The notes: generated by a model not told the origin, from the sequence alone. A stretch of DNA of 42,893 nt from Ignavibacteria bacterium (GCA_013204605.1 JABMNI010000010.1:1-42893), one strand, 5' to 3'; counted from the first letter of the stretch, positions 33,149 through 41,823 are shown. Translations and numbers: made by a program.

Positions 33149-33478
33149 AGTAACTCAACTTTGCGTAACACCGCCAACAATGGAAAATTCACTCACGAAT
33201 TGATTTAGTATCAAAGATATAGTTTTCAATCCCCTATTCATCTAGATTTTTCGACGCGCTTTTAGTGCAATTTTATAGCGAAGGGGGCTTAGCCCCTTAC
33301 CCGCCAATTCACTTCGAACATCACCACTCTGCAGACAACTCTGCATGATACATCGTTCACTAAATTGCTTAAGTCCTCCTAATGTATGACAAGTCATTCA
33401 CGAACTACCTACTACGACTTGTGATTTAGTGTAGTAACCTCGCACTGAATTCTAAGAGCCGTTAGTATTATTGCGTTA
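33149..33478. other. Intergenic gap holding an inverted pair of the over-represented word
   Basis: The only structured item is AAGGGGGCTTAGCCCCTT at 33281-33298, two copies of the recurrent word facing each other. They can form a short hairpin with one bulged G. No T-run follows, and no gene was seen in the rest. Confidence 0.6.
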
Positions 33479-33784
33479 ATGAAACCCAACATGAATCCAA
33501 AACCAAGCCGACCTATCGAGTATCCGGCGTACCTGTACATGGCCTGCGATGCCTACAGCAGATTCGTTTTTCAACTGTTGATTCACGACAGCAAGTTTGC
33601 GCCGCTCATCAAAAACAATTTCACTTTGGTGTTGAGTGGATTCGAAGACATGCTGGAAGATATCACGGAGCTGATTGCCCCAATGAAAGGCAACGTTATG
33701 TATAACGAGGATTTTCACAAAGAGATTGTTCGTAAACCAGTGAGAACGCTGATGAAGATGGTGAGGAATAGACATGGACACTAA
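33479..33784 (+). CDS. Unrecognised small protein, first gene of a coupled pair
   Basis: 101 residues, no signal peptide. It has aromatic-rich PAYLYMACDAYSRFVFQLLI and an acidic helix-like middle (LSGFEDMLEDITELIAP), and a basic end (RTLMKMVRNRHGH). No family was recognised. Its last 11 bases overlap the start of the next gene on the same strand, which argues that it is a real, translated gene and that the two products are linked. Confidence 0.6.
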   Translation: MKPNMNPKPSRPIEYPAYLYMACDAYSRFVFQLLIHDSKFAPLIKNNFTLVLSGFEDMLEDITELIAPMKGNVMYNEDFHKEIVRKPVRTLMKMVRNRHGH

Positions 33785-34625
33785 GAACACAACCGATGAT
33801 TTTGCCTCTCGAATGAACAACAAAGGAATTCACGACTTCATGGGTCTGTCACCTAACCAGATGCGCCAAATTGTCCACTTTCCGTATAGTGAGAGCGCAC
33901 CGGTGCAGTTCAAAAGTCAGATACGCAACGAAGTGCTTGATAAAATTCCGCTCTTCCGAATTGCCGAAGAATATTGTAAAATTTTACAACGAGATAAGTT
34001 CGTCAAGCTAACACCACTTGGGGCACTTCCAAAAAAAGTAATGGTAGAACTTTATGCCATGAAATTTATTCTCGACGAGCACTTAGAAAGTGGTTTAACA
34101 AAGCTGTCAAGAGAACAAGATTGCATTTCAATCATGAGTGCTCGAATTACTGCCGAACATGCTGGGCTGGTAAAGAAAGCCAACGGCAAACTCACGCTCA
34201 CAAAAAAAGCCCTCGAGTTAATGCAACCCAATAACCGCCAAAAACTGTTCCAGCTTTTCTTTGAAACATTTACCAACAAATTCCGCTGGGGCTATTTAGA
34301 CGGTCACTCGGACGAACCTGTAGGGCAAACCGCTTGGATGTTCTCGCTTGTTATGTTAAACGGGCTTGGCGGAATAGTTACCACGGGTACTTTCTTTTCA
34401 ACCAGATATTTACGGGCAATCCCACGTTTCAGGGACACGTTTAAATCCGATTTCCTATCCTTCGAGGACGGCTTTCACCTTTGCTACGTAACAAGAACCT
34501 TCACTCGCTTTTTCGAATGGTTTGGTCTAGCTACCGTTGTGCAACTCGGAACGTACTACGAAGCCTCAACGAACTCCTACGTTCGCACAGATCTCGTGGA
34601 AGAAATTTTTGAGTTCAGGTTGTAA
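33774..34625 (+). CDS. Uncharacterised protein with a GLSPNQM-type N-terminus, second gene of the pair
   Basis: 283 residues. An early motif IHDFMGLSPNQMRQIVHFPY resembles a segment seen in SEC-C and pRiA4b ORF-3-related proteins. Then comes LTPLGALPKKVMVELYAMKF and a probable winged-helix-like stretch ending LVKKANGKLTLTKKALELM. Later come WGYLDGHSD and an aromatic-rich tail. No catalytic motif or membrane helix is evident. The start overlaps the upstream gene by 11 bases. It may be a DNA- or protein-binding component; function not assigned. Confidence 0.65.
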   Translation: MDTKNTTDDFASRMNNKGIHDFMGLSPNQMRQIVHFPYSESAPVQFKSQIRNEVLDKIPLFRIAEEYCKILQRDKFVKLTPLGALPKKVMVELYAMKFILDEHLESGLTKLSREQDCISIMSARITAEHAGLVKKANGKLTLTKKALELMQPNNRQKLFQLFFETFTNKFRWGYLDGHSDEPVGQTAWMFSLVMLNGLGGIVTTGTFFSTRYLRAIPRFRDTFKSDFLSFEDGFHLCYVTRTFTRFFEWFGLATVVQLGTYYEASTNSYVRTDLVEEIFEFRL

Positions 34626-34735
34626 GGGGGCGGTCTGTTTTGCGCTGAAGTTTGAAAGTCCACGCTAGTTAGTCTTTGGAGTTGCCGACGTGGACTCTTG
34701 CGTCCAGCACAGTGAGGGTCACTGTGTTCCCGAAT

Positions 34736-35179
34736 CTACTCGAAATGCGGCGCACTGGTAAGCCCCTTTAACCAATCGAAGCCACACTGAATTCGAATGT
34801 TGTGTCCGTCGAATAATTCCGGTAAATCATGTTGTGGAAACCACTGCACATCAAGTGCCTCGTCTGTATGCGTCGGTGTACCACCCACAATTTTCGCCGC
34901 GAACAGAATCTGCACCACCTCGTTATCGGTCCACTTATAGTAGTGGTACTTGTAGTTCAGCGAACTAAAAACGCCGAGCAGTTGCACCACTTCGATCTCC
35001 AATCCTGTCTCTTCCATCACCTCTCGCACAACGCCCGCAGCCGGCGTCTCACCAACATCCACAAACCCCCCTGGCGTTGCCCACACGCCACTATCAGCCC
35101 GCTTGATTAGCAGCACTTCGCCACTATCATTCGTAATAAACGCATCTACAGAAACGAGGGGTGTAATTGGTTTGGGCAT
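34736..35179 (-). CDS. Nudix hydrolase
   Basis: 147 residues from ATG 35179, taken because PLVSVDAFI opens the fold; the longer frame overlaps the upstream gene. The Nudix box is complete (GGFVDVGETPAAGVVREV then MEETGLE, matching GX5EX7REUXEEXGU), which binds the divalent metal and cleaves nucleoside diphosphate-linked substrates. The N-terminal KRADSGVWATPGG is typical. Substrate is unknown. It follows the membrane-protein gene with one base between stop and start, so they are likely one operon. Confidence 0.9.
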   Translation of the reverse strand: MPKPITPLVSVDAFITNDSGEVLLIKRADSGVWATPGGFVDVGETPAAGVVREVMEETGLEIEVVQLLGVFSSLNYKYHYYKWTDNEVVQILFAAKIVGGTPTHTDEALDVQWFPQHDLPELFDGHNIRIQCGFDWLKGLTSAPHFE

Positions 35180-35180
35180 C

Positions 35181-35519
35181 TCACGCCTTCTCCCTCGCCA
35201 ACGTCCAAATCCAGCCCACAATTGTAATGGTAAGCAGACCATACCCTGCGCCTGGAAGTGGTGATGTTGAAAGTACTTCGGTGCCCATGAAGATCTCCGC
35301 AGCTGCTAATGCAAATGGAATTGCAGCAAGTATTCCGGTGATTCGGACAAATATTGGGAAGCCCGTTGCCAATAAATCCTTCTGCAATCTGATATATTTT
35401 AAGGGTAACAACGCAAGCGCAGCAATTAATCCGATGCTGCTGATTTCATAAAAACGCAATTCAGAATGCTGCGCCAATACCGAGTCCACAATCGCTATCA
35501 ACTTTTCTGTTTTTCTCAT
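35181..35519 (-). CDS. Small three-helix membrane protein
   Basis: 112 residues with three hydrophobic segments (ISSIGLIAALALLPLKYI, FVRITGILAAIPFALAAAEI and GYGLLTITIVGWIWTLA). No family was recognised. The stop TGA is one base from the Nudix start codon on the same strand, so both are probably made from one mRNA. Confidence 0.6.
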   Translation of the reverse strand: MRKTEKLIAIVDSVLAQHSELRFYEISSIGLIAALALLPLKYIRLQKDLLATGFPIFVRITGILAAIPFALAAAEIFMGTEVLSTSPLPGAGYGLLTITIVGWIWTLAREKA

Positions 35520-35694
35520 GAGACTACCCTGGAATAGTTAAACGTGCAATCCAGCAAATGTAAGATGTTCATCTATTCATGCTGTGTTTCCATCGTAGTT
35601 ACCAATTCACCCATACACTTTTCGAGAGCTAATTCATCGTTGTCGACACAACAATAGATGCGTTTTCCTTTGGTGCATTTTGGTTAGCCCACCG

Positions 35695-36369
35695 TCACAT
35701 TAACAGCTGCTCGAAAAATCCGCCGATCTGTTTATCACGATCCACAAAATGAATTTCCAAAATCCATTCGCGTTTGTTTCCGTTGGCATCGGGCTGGAAC
35801 ATGTTGTTGGGGTTTTCGGGATGGACATATAGATTGTAATTTTTTGGTTCTAACTTTTCGTGAGGGAAGTGGCCAATGAGATGACCCGCAAGTTGACCAC
35901 CGTAACTCCAGCCGTATCTCTCTGCGACTCCTACAATGTACGAATGGAATTCGGCGCCAGTAAGACTTGTTTGTTCCATGTACCAATTACGACACTCGTG
36001 CCATGCCAACTCGATATCTGTTTTCAGTTTAAGTTTTAGCGGATCGTTGCCCAACACATACGTCCTACCATAGTCTGCTTCCCACTCTTCAATGATGGGA
36101 CCGAAGTCTAGAAATAAAATGTCGTCGGCTTGTAGAATCAAGTTTGGTGGATTCTCATCATAGGGGGCTAATGTGTTTGCGCCACTTCGAACAATTCGCT
36201 TATGCCAGTATTTTTTAATACCAAACAATTCATCAGCCAATTTGAAGACATCTTCGCTTAATTCGTGCTCAGATTTTCCAGGTGCAATTAACCCACGCTC
36301 TTCCATTGCAGTGAAGAGTTGTTGCGCGATTTTTTCCGCTTCGATTAGTTTTGATCTGGTACTACTCAC
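35695..36369 (-). CDS. M24-family metallopeptidase (aminopeptidase P/methionine aminopeptidase-like)
   Basis: 224 residues. The five metal ligands of the M24 pita-bread fold can be placed: Asp in ILFLDFGP, Asp in WEADYGRTY, His in HLIGHFPHE, Glu in WILEIHFVD and Glu in GGFFEQLLM. Binding residues around GHFPHE fit. The protein has the catalytic domain alone, with no N-terminal creatinase domain. It probably removes N-terminal residues from peptides; true specificity is unknown. It is a single-gene unit in its neighbourhood. Confidence 0.9.
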   Translation of the reverse strand: MSSTRSKLIEAEKIAQQLFTAMEERGLIAPGKSEHELSEDVFKLADELFGIKKYWHKRIVRSGANTLAPYDENPPNLILQADDILFLDFGPIIEEWEADYGRTYVLGNDPLKLKLKTDIELAWHECRNWYMEQTSLTGAEFHSYIVGVAERYGWSYGGQLAGHLIGHFPHEKLEPKNYNLYVHPENPNNMFQPDANGNKREWILEIHFVDRDKQIGGFFEQLLM

Positions 36370-36554
36370 GTGTTAGGTCCTTTTGTGAAGACGCTAAGTT
36401 AGTTCCAGCGTCTTTCGCACGCAACTCTCGATCCCCAATATCTGAGTTTGTTGTGATTTGTACTATGCAAAACCCCCACACCCGCCTCCCTGCCTTCTTT
36501 CCATACAATTAATGCTAAACTTTTCAATGACAGGGAAGGACGTCGTGAACCATT

Positions 36555-36866
36555 TTACATCATTACTTCGCTCACCTGAATTACAGCGTCGATGTTTGTG
36601 TAGTAGGGTCCATCGGCCATAATTTTTTCAGCGTGTGCACCGAATGCATTTTGGAATGCCTCCACCGAATCGAAGTACAGATTGCCTATGGCTGCGTATG
36701 TAGCTGGGGCGTCAGGTGCGCCGCCGCCCAAACCTTTTTAGATAGTTGCGCCCTTTACTGCATCGCCCAATAAACCGGCAACCATGGGCACGTGATTGTT
36801 GCTGTAGTAATCCATGTCGAAGGTTTTACCTGGACCATTTGGATATAGAACGCTTACTTTAATCAT
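36555..36866 (-). pseudogene. EthD-family gene interrupted by an in-frame ochre codon
   Basis: One frame runs from ATG 36866 to TAA at 36555-36557, broken only by TAA at 36738-36740. Before the stop it reads MIKVSVLYPNGPGKTFDMDY and LLGDAVKGATI; after it reads KGLGGGAPDAPATYAAIGNL, then YFDSVEAFQNAFGAHAEK and a normal end IQVSEVMM. Together they make the ~103-residue EthD family (small dimeric alpha/beta barrel). Family members usually have Glu-Lys-Gly at the break, so a GAA-to-TAA change is the simplest cause. A sequencing error cannot be excluded. Confidence 0.82.
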
Positions 36867-37093
36867 TTCTTTTTTTATAAAGAAATCTCCCTTGATTGTC
36901 CTACTCGTATGGCTTTTCGGATGCGCCCCGTTTGTTAAAGTGGTAGCTAGACTCCACTTTCGTGAGGCTGAACGTACGCAATTTTTAGTAAACGGTTTGA
37001 CAACGATTTTCAAATCGGTCGAGTATCACAAAATCAACACCTTGTTGTGTGCGAGTTATTGCGAACGAGTATGCTGTTTAACACGGTGATTTG

Positions 37094-38335
37094 CTATTCT
37101 TTCATCACTAACCGCGAACGAACATTTCCGTTTGAAATTATCGATACGATGTACAAATGGTCCGTATGATTTCTAAAATCAACGGCCACGTTGTTCCCTG
37201 AAACATTCTCGATGATTTTAATTTGTTGTCCTAACGAATTATATATCGCAATTCGAGAGTTAATAAAAGGCTTATCTGAATGTATGGTTATCTCATTTGT
37301 AAAGGGGCTAGGATAGATTTTGACTACATCGTTCTCGTAAGTAGAAGTTACACCTGTCGCTTTTGCACAATCATTGAGAAACCAAGAACAAGCAGTCGTA
37401 TCTGTTTGAAAAAAATTCGACAACAAATTCGCAACTTTGAGCCTGCCTGTTGTTGATGGATGAGTTCCATCGTTACTATAATCATCTGGACATGTCCAAG
37501 TAAGTCCATCACTTCGTGGCGTTGTTCCATCAGCCCACTGATACACACCCCACGACAGCCAAGGTGAATTTGCCGACGCACCTGAATGCTGAAGTTGCGG
37601 ATCGCCGTTTATCTGATCTTCAATTAGTTTCTTCATCGTCCAACCGTTTTGATACGCGTACGGTTCTGGGTTCAACTGCGACGAAGCATACCCCGCGTAG
37701 ATCCTACTCGCAATGTAGCACAGCTGCGCGTTCGGAAATCGAGTTTTGATTTCATTCATTATTCGTTTCGACTGTATAAGAAGGCTATCGTAATGTGCTT
37801 GAAGTGGTCTGTTATTAGCAGGGATATCATCTTTAAACCAGATTACCTGAACTTGGCTTGGCGAAAGTCCAGCGTTTGTAAGCCGTGTGTTGACAGTATT
37901 CCAATACGTATTGTAACCCGAGTTAGTAGGCGTAGAAATCATGTCGGTCGATTGTCCACCCACCGCTCCATCTATTAAAACCAATTTGGAATTTTTGTTC
38001 GGAAGTGCATTTGCTAACGGAATAAATGTCGATGCTTCTTGCGTTGTGTTCGAAAAACCAATACTCAACCAAACAATTTTTCCATTCATCAGATCGGGAT
38101 CACCGATTGAATTTAGCGGCTGCACCTGGGCTGAATGTGCCATACCCGCATTCATGTGCGATGCCGGCATGATGTTGGATCCATTCGGATAGAGTCCGCC
38201 AGTCCAACCATTATACGTTCCACTTCCCAGGTCATTAATTAGTATCAACCCCACCGAAGTCTTGGTGCAATTTGGCTGTGCAAAAACACTCACAGAAAAA
38301 AGTATTACGGAAAGCAGCGCGTAAATCGATTTCAT
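37094..38335 (-). CDS. SGNH-like secreted protein with T9SS sorting domain
   Basis: 413 residues from ATG 38335. Signal peptide MKSIYALLSVILFSVSVFAQ. The body looks like an SGNH/GDSL-type hydrolase: a loop at IDGAVGGQSTDMI (~), and DGTHPSTTGRLKVA with Asp-x-x-His near the end. The expected nucleophile block near the N-terminus is less certain. The C-terminal ~75 residues are a T9SS type A sorting domain: VVKIYPSPFTNEITIHSDKP, IYNSLGQQIKIIE, and YIVSIISNGNVRSRLVMK. It is therefore exported across the outer membrane by T9SS and probably processed at the cell surface. Substrate unknown. Confidence 0.85.
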   Translation of the reverse strand: MKSIYALLSVILFSVSVFAQPNCTKTSVGLILINDLGSGTYNGWTGGLYPNGSNIMPASHMNAGMAHSAQVQPLNSIGDPDLMNGKIVWLSIGFSNTTQEASTFIPLANALPNKNSKLVLIDGAVGGQSTDMISTPTNSGYNTYWNTVNTRLTNAGLSPSQVQVIWFKDDIPANNRPLQAHYDSLLIQSKRIMNEIKTRFPNAQLCYIASRIYAGYASSQLNPEPYAYQNGWTMKKLIEDQINGDPQLQHSGASANSPWLSWGVYQWADGTTPRSDGLTWTCPDDYSNDGTHPSTTGRLKVANLLSNFFQTDTTACSWFLNDCAKATGVTSTYENDVVKIYPSPFTNEITIHSDKPFINSRIAIYNSLGQQIKIIENVSGNNVAVDFRNHTDHLYIVSIISNGNVRSRLVMKE

Positions 38336-38406
38336 AATCATCACTAAGGCCAATGTGGAAATGTGAAAATTTGAGAATGCCAATTTTCAATAAATAATGG
38401 AGGAGT

Positions 38407-38841
38407 TCATGTGCCGGAATTCTGCTTTATCGAAGCGTCTATCAAGCCCCTTAACACCTTTAAATCTACATCCTCGAGTTTGTTGATGTACAGGCATCCC
38501 ACGCCGGTTTTGTGTTTGCCGAGTTTTTCGAGTGCGGTGGCGTATTTTTTAATGTCGACAGTGAGGTACAGCGACAGGTTTGCTTTGCGCGGCGAAAAAC
38601 CTATCACGAGCCAATCAACTTCCCTACCAGTGGTTGGACTCTTGTATCGCTTCTTGCCAAAACCAATTAATGAACTACTCCACAATACAGGTTGCTCTCC
38701 CGTGGCTTTTTGCATCATTTCCAAAAGAACAAAACTGTCGTTGCGCTTCTGCTCATCTTCGACGCTATTGATAAAATCCTCAACACTTGCCGCGGTGGGC
38801 TTAGTTTTTATCTCTACCAGTTTTGATATTTTCTCAGGCAT
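38407..38841 (-). CDS. DUF1801-domain protein (YdhG-like)
   Basis: 144 residues from ATG 38841; a GTG at 38850 would add three. The DUF1801 fold shows VEDFINSVEDEQKRNDSFVL, LWSSSLIGFGKKRYKSPTTG, FSPRKANLSLYL and a late GCLYINKLEDVDLKVLRGLI. Function of the family is unsettled; the fold resembles iron chaperone frataxin. It overlaps the upstream VOC-family gene by eight bases on the same strand, so the two are likely translated together. Confidence 0.85.
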   Translation of the reverse strand: MPEKISKLVEIKTKPTAASVEDFINSVEDEQKRNDSFVLLEMMQKATGEQPVLWSSSLIGFGKKRYKSPTTGREVDWLVIGFSPRKANLSLYLTVDIKKYATALEKLGKHKTGVGCLYINKLEDVDLKVLRGLIDASIKQNSGT

Positions 38842-39190
38842 TTTCACCAAACGTCAGCAAATTCGTGTCGGGATCCAACAGCGCAAACTCACGCTGTCCC
38901 CAGGGTTTGTTTTGAAGGGGGCCATTTGGATGTATGCTAACTTTTTTCTCGAGCAAAGATTTGTACAACTCTTCTATGCCTTCAACCCTGATGTAGACAC
39001 CGGCATAATTCTCTTTTGGGTTGAGTTCCTTGAATTCAAAAAAGTGCAGTTGAATTCGTTCTTTTTGCACTATGAGGTAATCGGGATATTCGACTGATCC
39101 AACTTCTCGAAAGCCAAGTTGATTTACGTAGTAATCTCGTGTGGCTTCTTTGTTACGCATCGGCAATCGTGGGTTGACATCTGTAAGCAT
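38834..39190 (-). CDS. VOC-family (glyoxalase/bleomycin resistance-like) protein
   Basis: 118 residues. It fits the paired beta-alpha-beta-beta-beta fold: NPRLPMRNKEATRDYYVNQL (a first metal side), GFREVGSVEYPDYLIVQKER, IQLHFFEFKELNPKE and REFALLDPDTNLLTFGE. A first-shell Glu is in FALLDPDTNLLTFGE. Such proteins bind metal, cofactors or drugs; the actual substrate is unknown. It overlaps the DUF1801 gene by eight bases on the same strand. Confidence 0.87.
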   Translation of the reverse strand: MLTDVNPRLPMRNKEATRDYYVNQLGFREVGSVEYPDYLIVQKERIQLHFFEFKELNPKENYAGVYIRVEGIEELYKSLLEKKVSIHPNGPLQNKPWGQREFALLDPDTNLLTFGENA

Positions 39191-39242
39191 GTTTTACCTC
39201 TGGAATTTGTGAGTTCCAAAACTATATAAATCCGCAGAATGT

Positions 39243-39284
39243 GCCGGGGAACTTTAGCCGGGGAACTTTAGCCGGGGAACAACC
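39243..39284. repeat. Three tandem 14-bp CCGGG-type units (locus 2)
   Basis: GCCGGGGAACTTTA is repeated at 39243-39256 and 39257-39270, then GCCGGGGAACAACC at 39271-39284, immediately before the stop codon of the large lipoprotein gene (read on the minus strand, just after its end). Confidence 0.8.
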
Positions 39285-41576
39285 TTACCGCACAATTACC
39301 ACGCGTGCAGTTCCTTGCGTGTTCACCACGCCCAGCACGTATGTTGTGCCGTCAGGTGAAAAGGCGGCTGATTGGATTTTTTCGAGGGGGTCGTTGCCAA
39401 TGAGCAGACGCAGCACGTTGCCCGATGGGAGTGTGCGGAGCGCTGCAACGTTGGTGGTTTGACCCTCGCCGCGTTGCGTGATGGCGTGCTCGCCGGCATT
39501 CGAAATTGCGAGTGGCGCAATTGGAAACCGGTACCGCGCGCTAGTGAGCGGCGTTACGTTGCCTGTGTTAGTTGCCGCTAAGGATTTTGCAGTTGCGCCG
39601 AATATTTGGAAGTCGCCGCTGCCTGAATTTGTGAAGGGGGCTAAGCCGAACTCGGGAGTGGAATACTCTACGCGAGGGGTGGTGGAACCGATATTGTAGA
39701 CGCGGGTTTGAGATCGGTCGGTGCCGATTCCGCCCACTACTACCGATGCGATTGGCTGTGAAATTATGGCGGAAATTTCTGCGCTGTCGCCGGCGAACTG
39801 CCGACTGTTTTCTGTGCCCGACAGAGCATGCACGAATACTAGAGTGTCTGCCGAGTTTGGTTTTTTCATAATCAACTGCTGACCGTCGGGCGTGAGCCAG
39901 GCGTTCAACGTACCGGCGTGACCGTACTTTTTCTTGGTTACAATGTCAACCACATAACCTCCGGTAGCGGCGTTGCCGGCGTTACGGAAAAACACCTTGC
40001 GGCTGTCCGTGCTCCACTGCGGAAATTGACCGTTATGCGTTGCCGTTCCACCGTCCGCGGTTGAAGCAAAAGCCACTTCCACTACTAATTGCAGCGTAGA
40101 AACATTGTACACAAATCCCTTGGTTTCGAGCGCCGACGCTTGACCAATTACAGCTAGATATTGTCCGTCGGGTGAAAAGGATAAGCCCCTTACCGACAAT
40201 AACTGAGCGGGCAAATAATCGCCCATTTTTTGTTGCGTAAAGGCAATCACTCCGCCGTCGATGATGGCGCCAGGAGTGGCCGGAGGGTTTGCTGACGATA
40301 CATTAATGTTGGCCGAAGCGTTAGTTGCCGTGAACGTATAAGCCTGATTTGCGGGGATGGTGAGCTGCGCCGATCCCGCCGGGCAAGCTCGGTACAAAAC
40401 GGAATTGCCATGCTGGATGCGCGCCACGCTAGGGGTTTGAATGCCGGCGTCGGTGACCGCGGTGAAGCCATACACAGCCGTTGCGCTGGTGGCGGTGACG
40501 TTCACTTGACGGTTTTCGGCCGCACCCAAGGCGTTTACATTTTGCGAAACGTCGATTTGCGATTCGTGGTTTGTGGCGGATTGCGGGGCACCCTGAATGG
40601 TAAGGGGCTTACCAGACGGCACATAGGCGAAAAATTCGCCGAGAGAGTCGGTAGTCACTGTGGCGTCGGCCACTAATAGTTCGACAAACGGAAGGGGAAC
40701 GGAATTCGAACCGATAAGGCGTCCGCTGATCGAAGCGGGCGGCAGAGCGGTGCCAAATACGTAGAGTCCGAACTGCGGTAGAGCCACTGTAAATGCATCG
40801 TTAGTCAACGCTGCCGTAGCAACGGGAACCCATGAATACTGGGCTACGTCGAACTGCCAAACCTGTATGGTGTCGGCAAATTCGGTGGTGTTAACGGCGC
40901 TTTTTGGGACCGTAAGTTGTATAGATTTGTTAGGTGCCATTTGTGCTGGAACCAGCGCTACATCAGTAGCTGCCAGCACTATATATGTAGCACCGCTGAT
41001 TGTTTGCAGATTGCCATTTTTCTTCGTCCAAAGTGTTCCATTAATGAACGAACTGGCAAGCCCCTTACCCGAAGCGCTCACACCCACCGACATATTTACC
41101 GTCTGCAGTTCGCTCCCAGCGGCTCCCAGCACCGATTTGGCTGGAATTCCCACGCGGAATTTCTCGCCCACAATGTTGAGTCCGTCGGTTAGGGGGCTTT
41201 GCAGCTCAAACACATCCGGCAGACGCGGGTTGAATTGGACGGTTTTGGCGTTGCGGGTGAACCCGGCGGTAAACACCACGGGCACGCCGCGTGGAGTGGT
41301 AGTTGTGGCGGTAATCGTATTGTTCAGTGTAGAAACCGAGGCGGAAATCATGCCCGAAGGCTGCGAAGTGACCGCGTTGGGTCCGAAATTCAGCACCGTT
41401 CCCGGCACCACCAACCCCGATTCCCCTACCACCACACCAATAATGTTTGCCGTTCCACGGGTTTCCGAGATACCCTCTACAGGGCCAGTATTTGTGCTAC
41501 AACTGCCCAAAATCAGCGCAAATAGGGTCAAAAACGACCCAAAACCACCAAAAACCACCAATTTTCTCGTATTCAT
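39285..41576 (-). CDS. Large lipoprotein with carboxypeptidase-like and WD40/PD40-like repeats
   Basis: 763 residues. Lipoprotein signal with LILGSC and Cys near 26. An N-terminal Ser/Thr/Gly-rich beta-structured half includes ASISGRLIGSNSVPLPFVEL and a carboxypeptidase-regulatory-like segment with DSLGEFFAYVPSGKPLTI. The C-terminal half has repeats with SFSPDGQYLAV, PQWSTDSRKVFF and AFSPDGTTYVLG, the WD40/PD40 propeller pattern. It is probably a surface or periplasmic protein, role unknown. It is isolated, with repeats at both ends. The over-represented word occurs several times inside. Confidence 0.85.
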   Translation of the reverse strand: MNTRKLVVFGGFGSFLTLFALILGSCSTNTGPVEGISETRGTANIIGVVVGESGLVVPGTVLNFGPNAVTSQPSGMISASVSTLNNTITATTTTPRGVPVVFTAGFTRNAKTVQFNPRLPDVFELQSPLTDGLNIVGEKFRVGIPAKSVLGAAGSELQTVNMSVGVSASGKGLASSFINGTLWTKKNGNLQTISGATYIVLAATDVALVPAQMAPNKSIQLTVPKSAVNTTEFADTIQVWQFDVAQYSWVPVATAALTNDAFTVALPQFGLYVFGTALPPASISGRLIGSNSVPLPFVELLVADATVTTDSLGEFFAYVPSGKPLTIQGAPQSATNHESQIDVSQNVNALGAAENRQVNVTATSATAVYGFTAVTDAGIQTPSVARIQHGNSVLYRACPAGSAQLTIPANQAYTFTATNASANINVSSANPPATPGAIIDGGVIAFTQQKMGDYLPAQLLSVRGLSFSPDGQYLAVIGQASALETKGFVYNVSTLQLVVEVAFASTADGGTATHNGQFPQWSTDSRKVFFRNAGNAATGGYVVDIVTKKKYGHAGTLNAWLTPDGQQLIMKKPNSADTLVFVHALSGTENSRQFAGDSAEISAIISQPIASVVVGGIGTDRSQTRVYNIGSTTPRVEYSTPEFGLAPFTNSGSGDFQIFGATAKSLAATNTGNVTPLTSARYRFPIAPLAISNAGEHAITQRGEGQTTNVAALRTLPSGNVLRLLIGNDPLEKIQSAAFSPDGTTYVLGVVNTQGTARVVIVR

Positions 41577-41704
41577 ACTTCCTCTTAAAAAGCCAAATCC
41601 ACGTCCGTTTATGCTATCGGAAGTGAGCGGAAGGGGATGTTATCAGTAACCGTACCAGAAAATCAATTACGAATTACGAATTGCGAATTACGAAACCCCC
41701 AGTT

Positions 41705-41746
41705 GTTTTCTCCCGGAGATTTTCTCCCGGTCATTTTCTCCCGGTC
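41705..41746. repeat. Three tandem 14-bp CCGGG-type units (locus 3)
   Basis: GTTTTCTCCCGGAG, ATTTTCTCCCGGTC and ATTTTCTCCCGGTC lie head to tail. Read on the other strand the unit is GACCGGGAGAAAAT, sharing the CCGGGNRAA core with the loci at 14397 and 39243. Confidence 0.8.
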
Positions 41747-41823
41747 ATTTCTTATGCGGGCGACGCATGCGTCGTCCCAACTTGAAGAAAGTTTGCGTGT
41801 ATCAGGACTTTGGCATTCTCACT

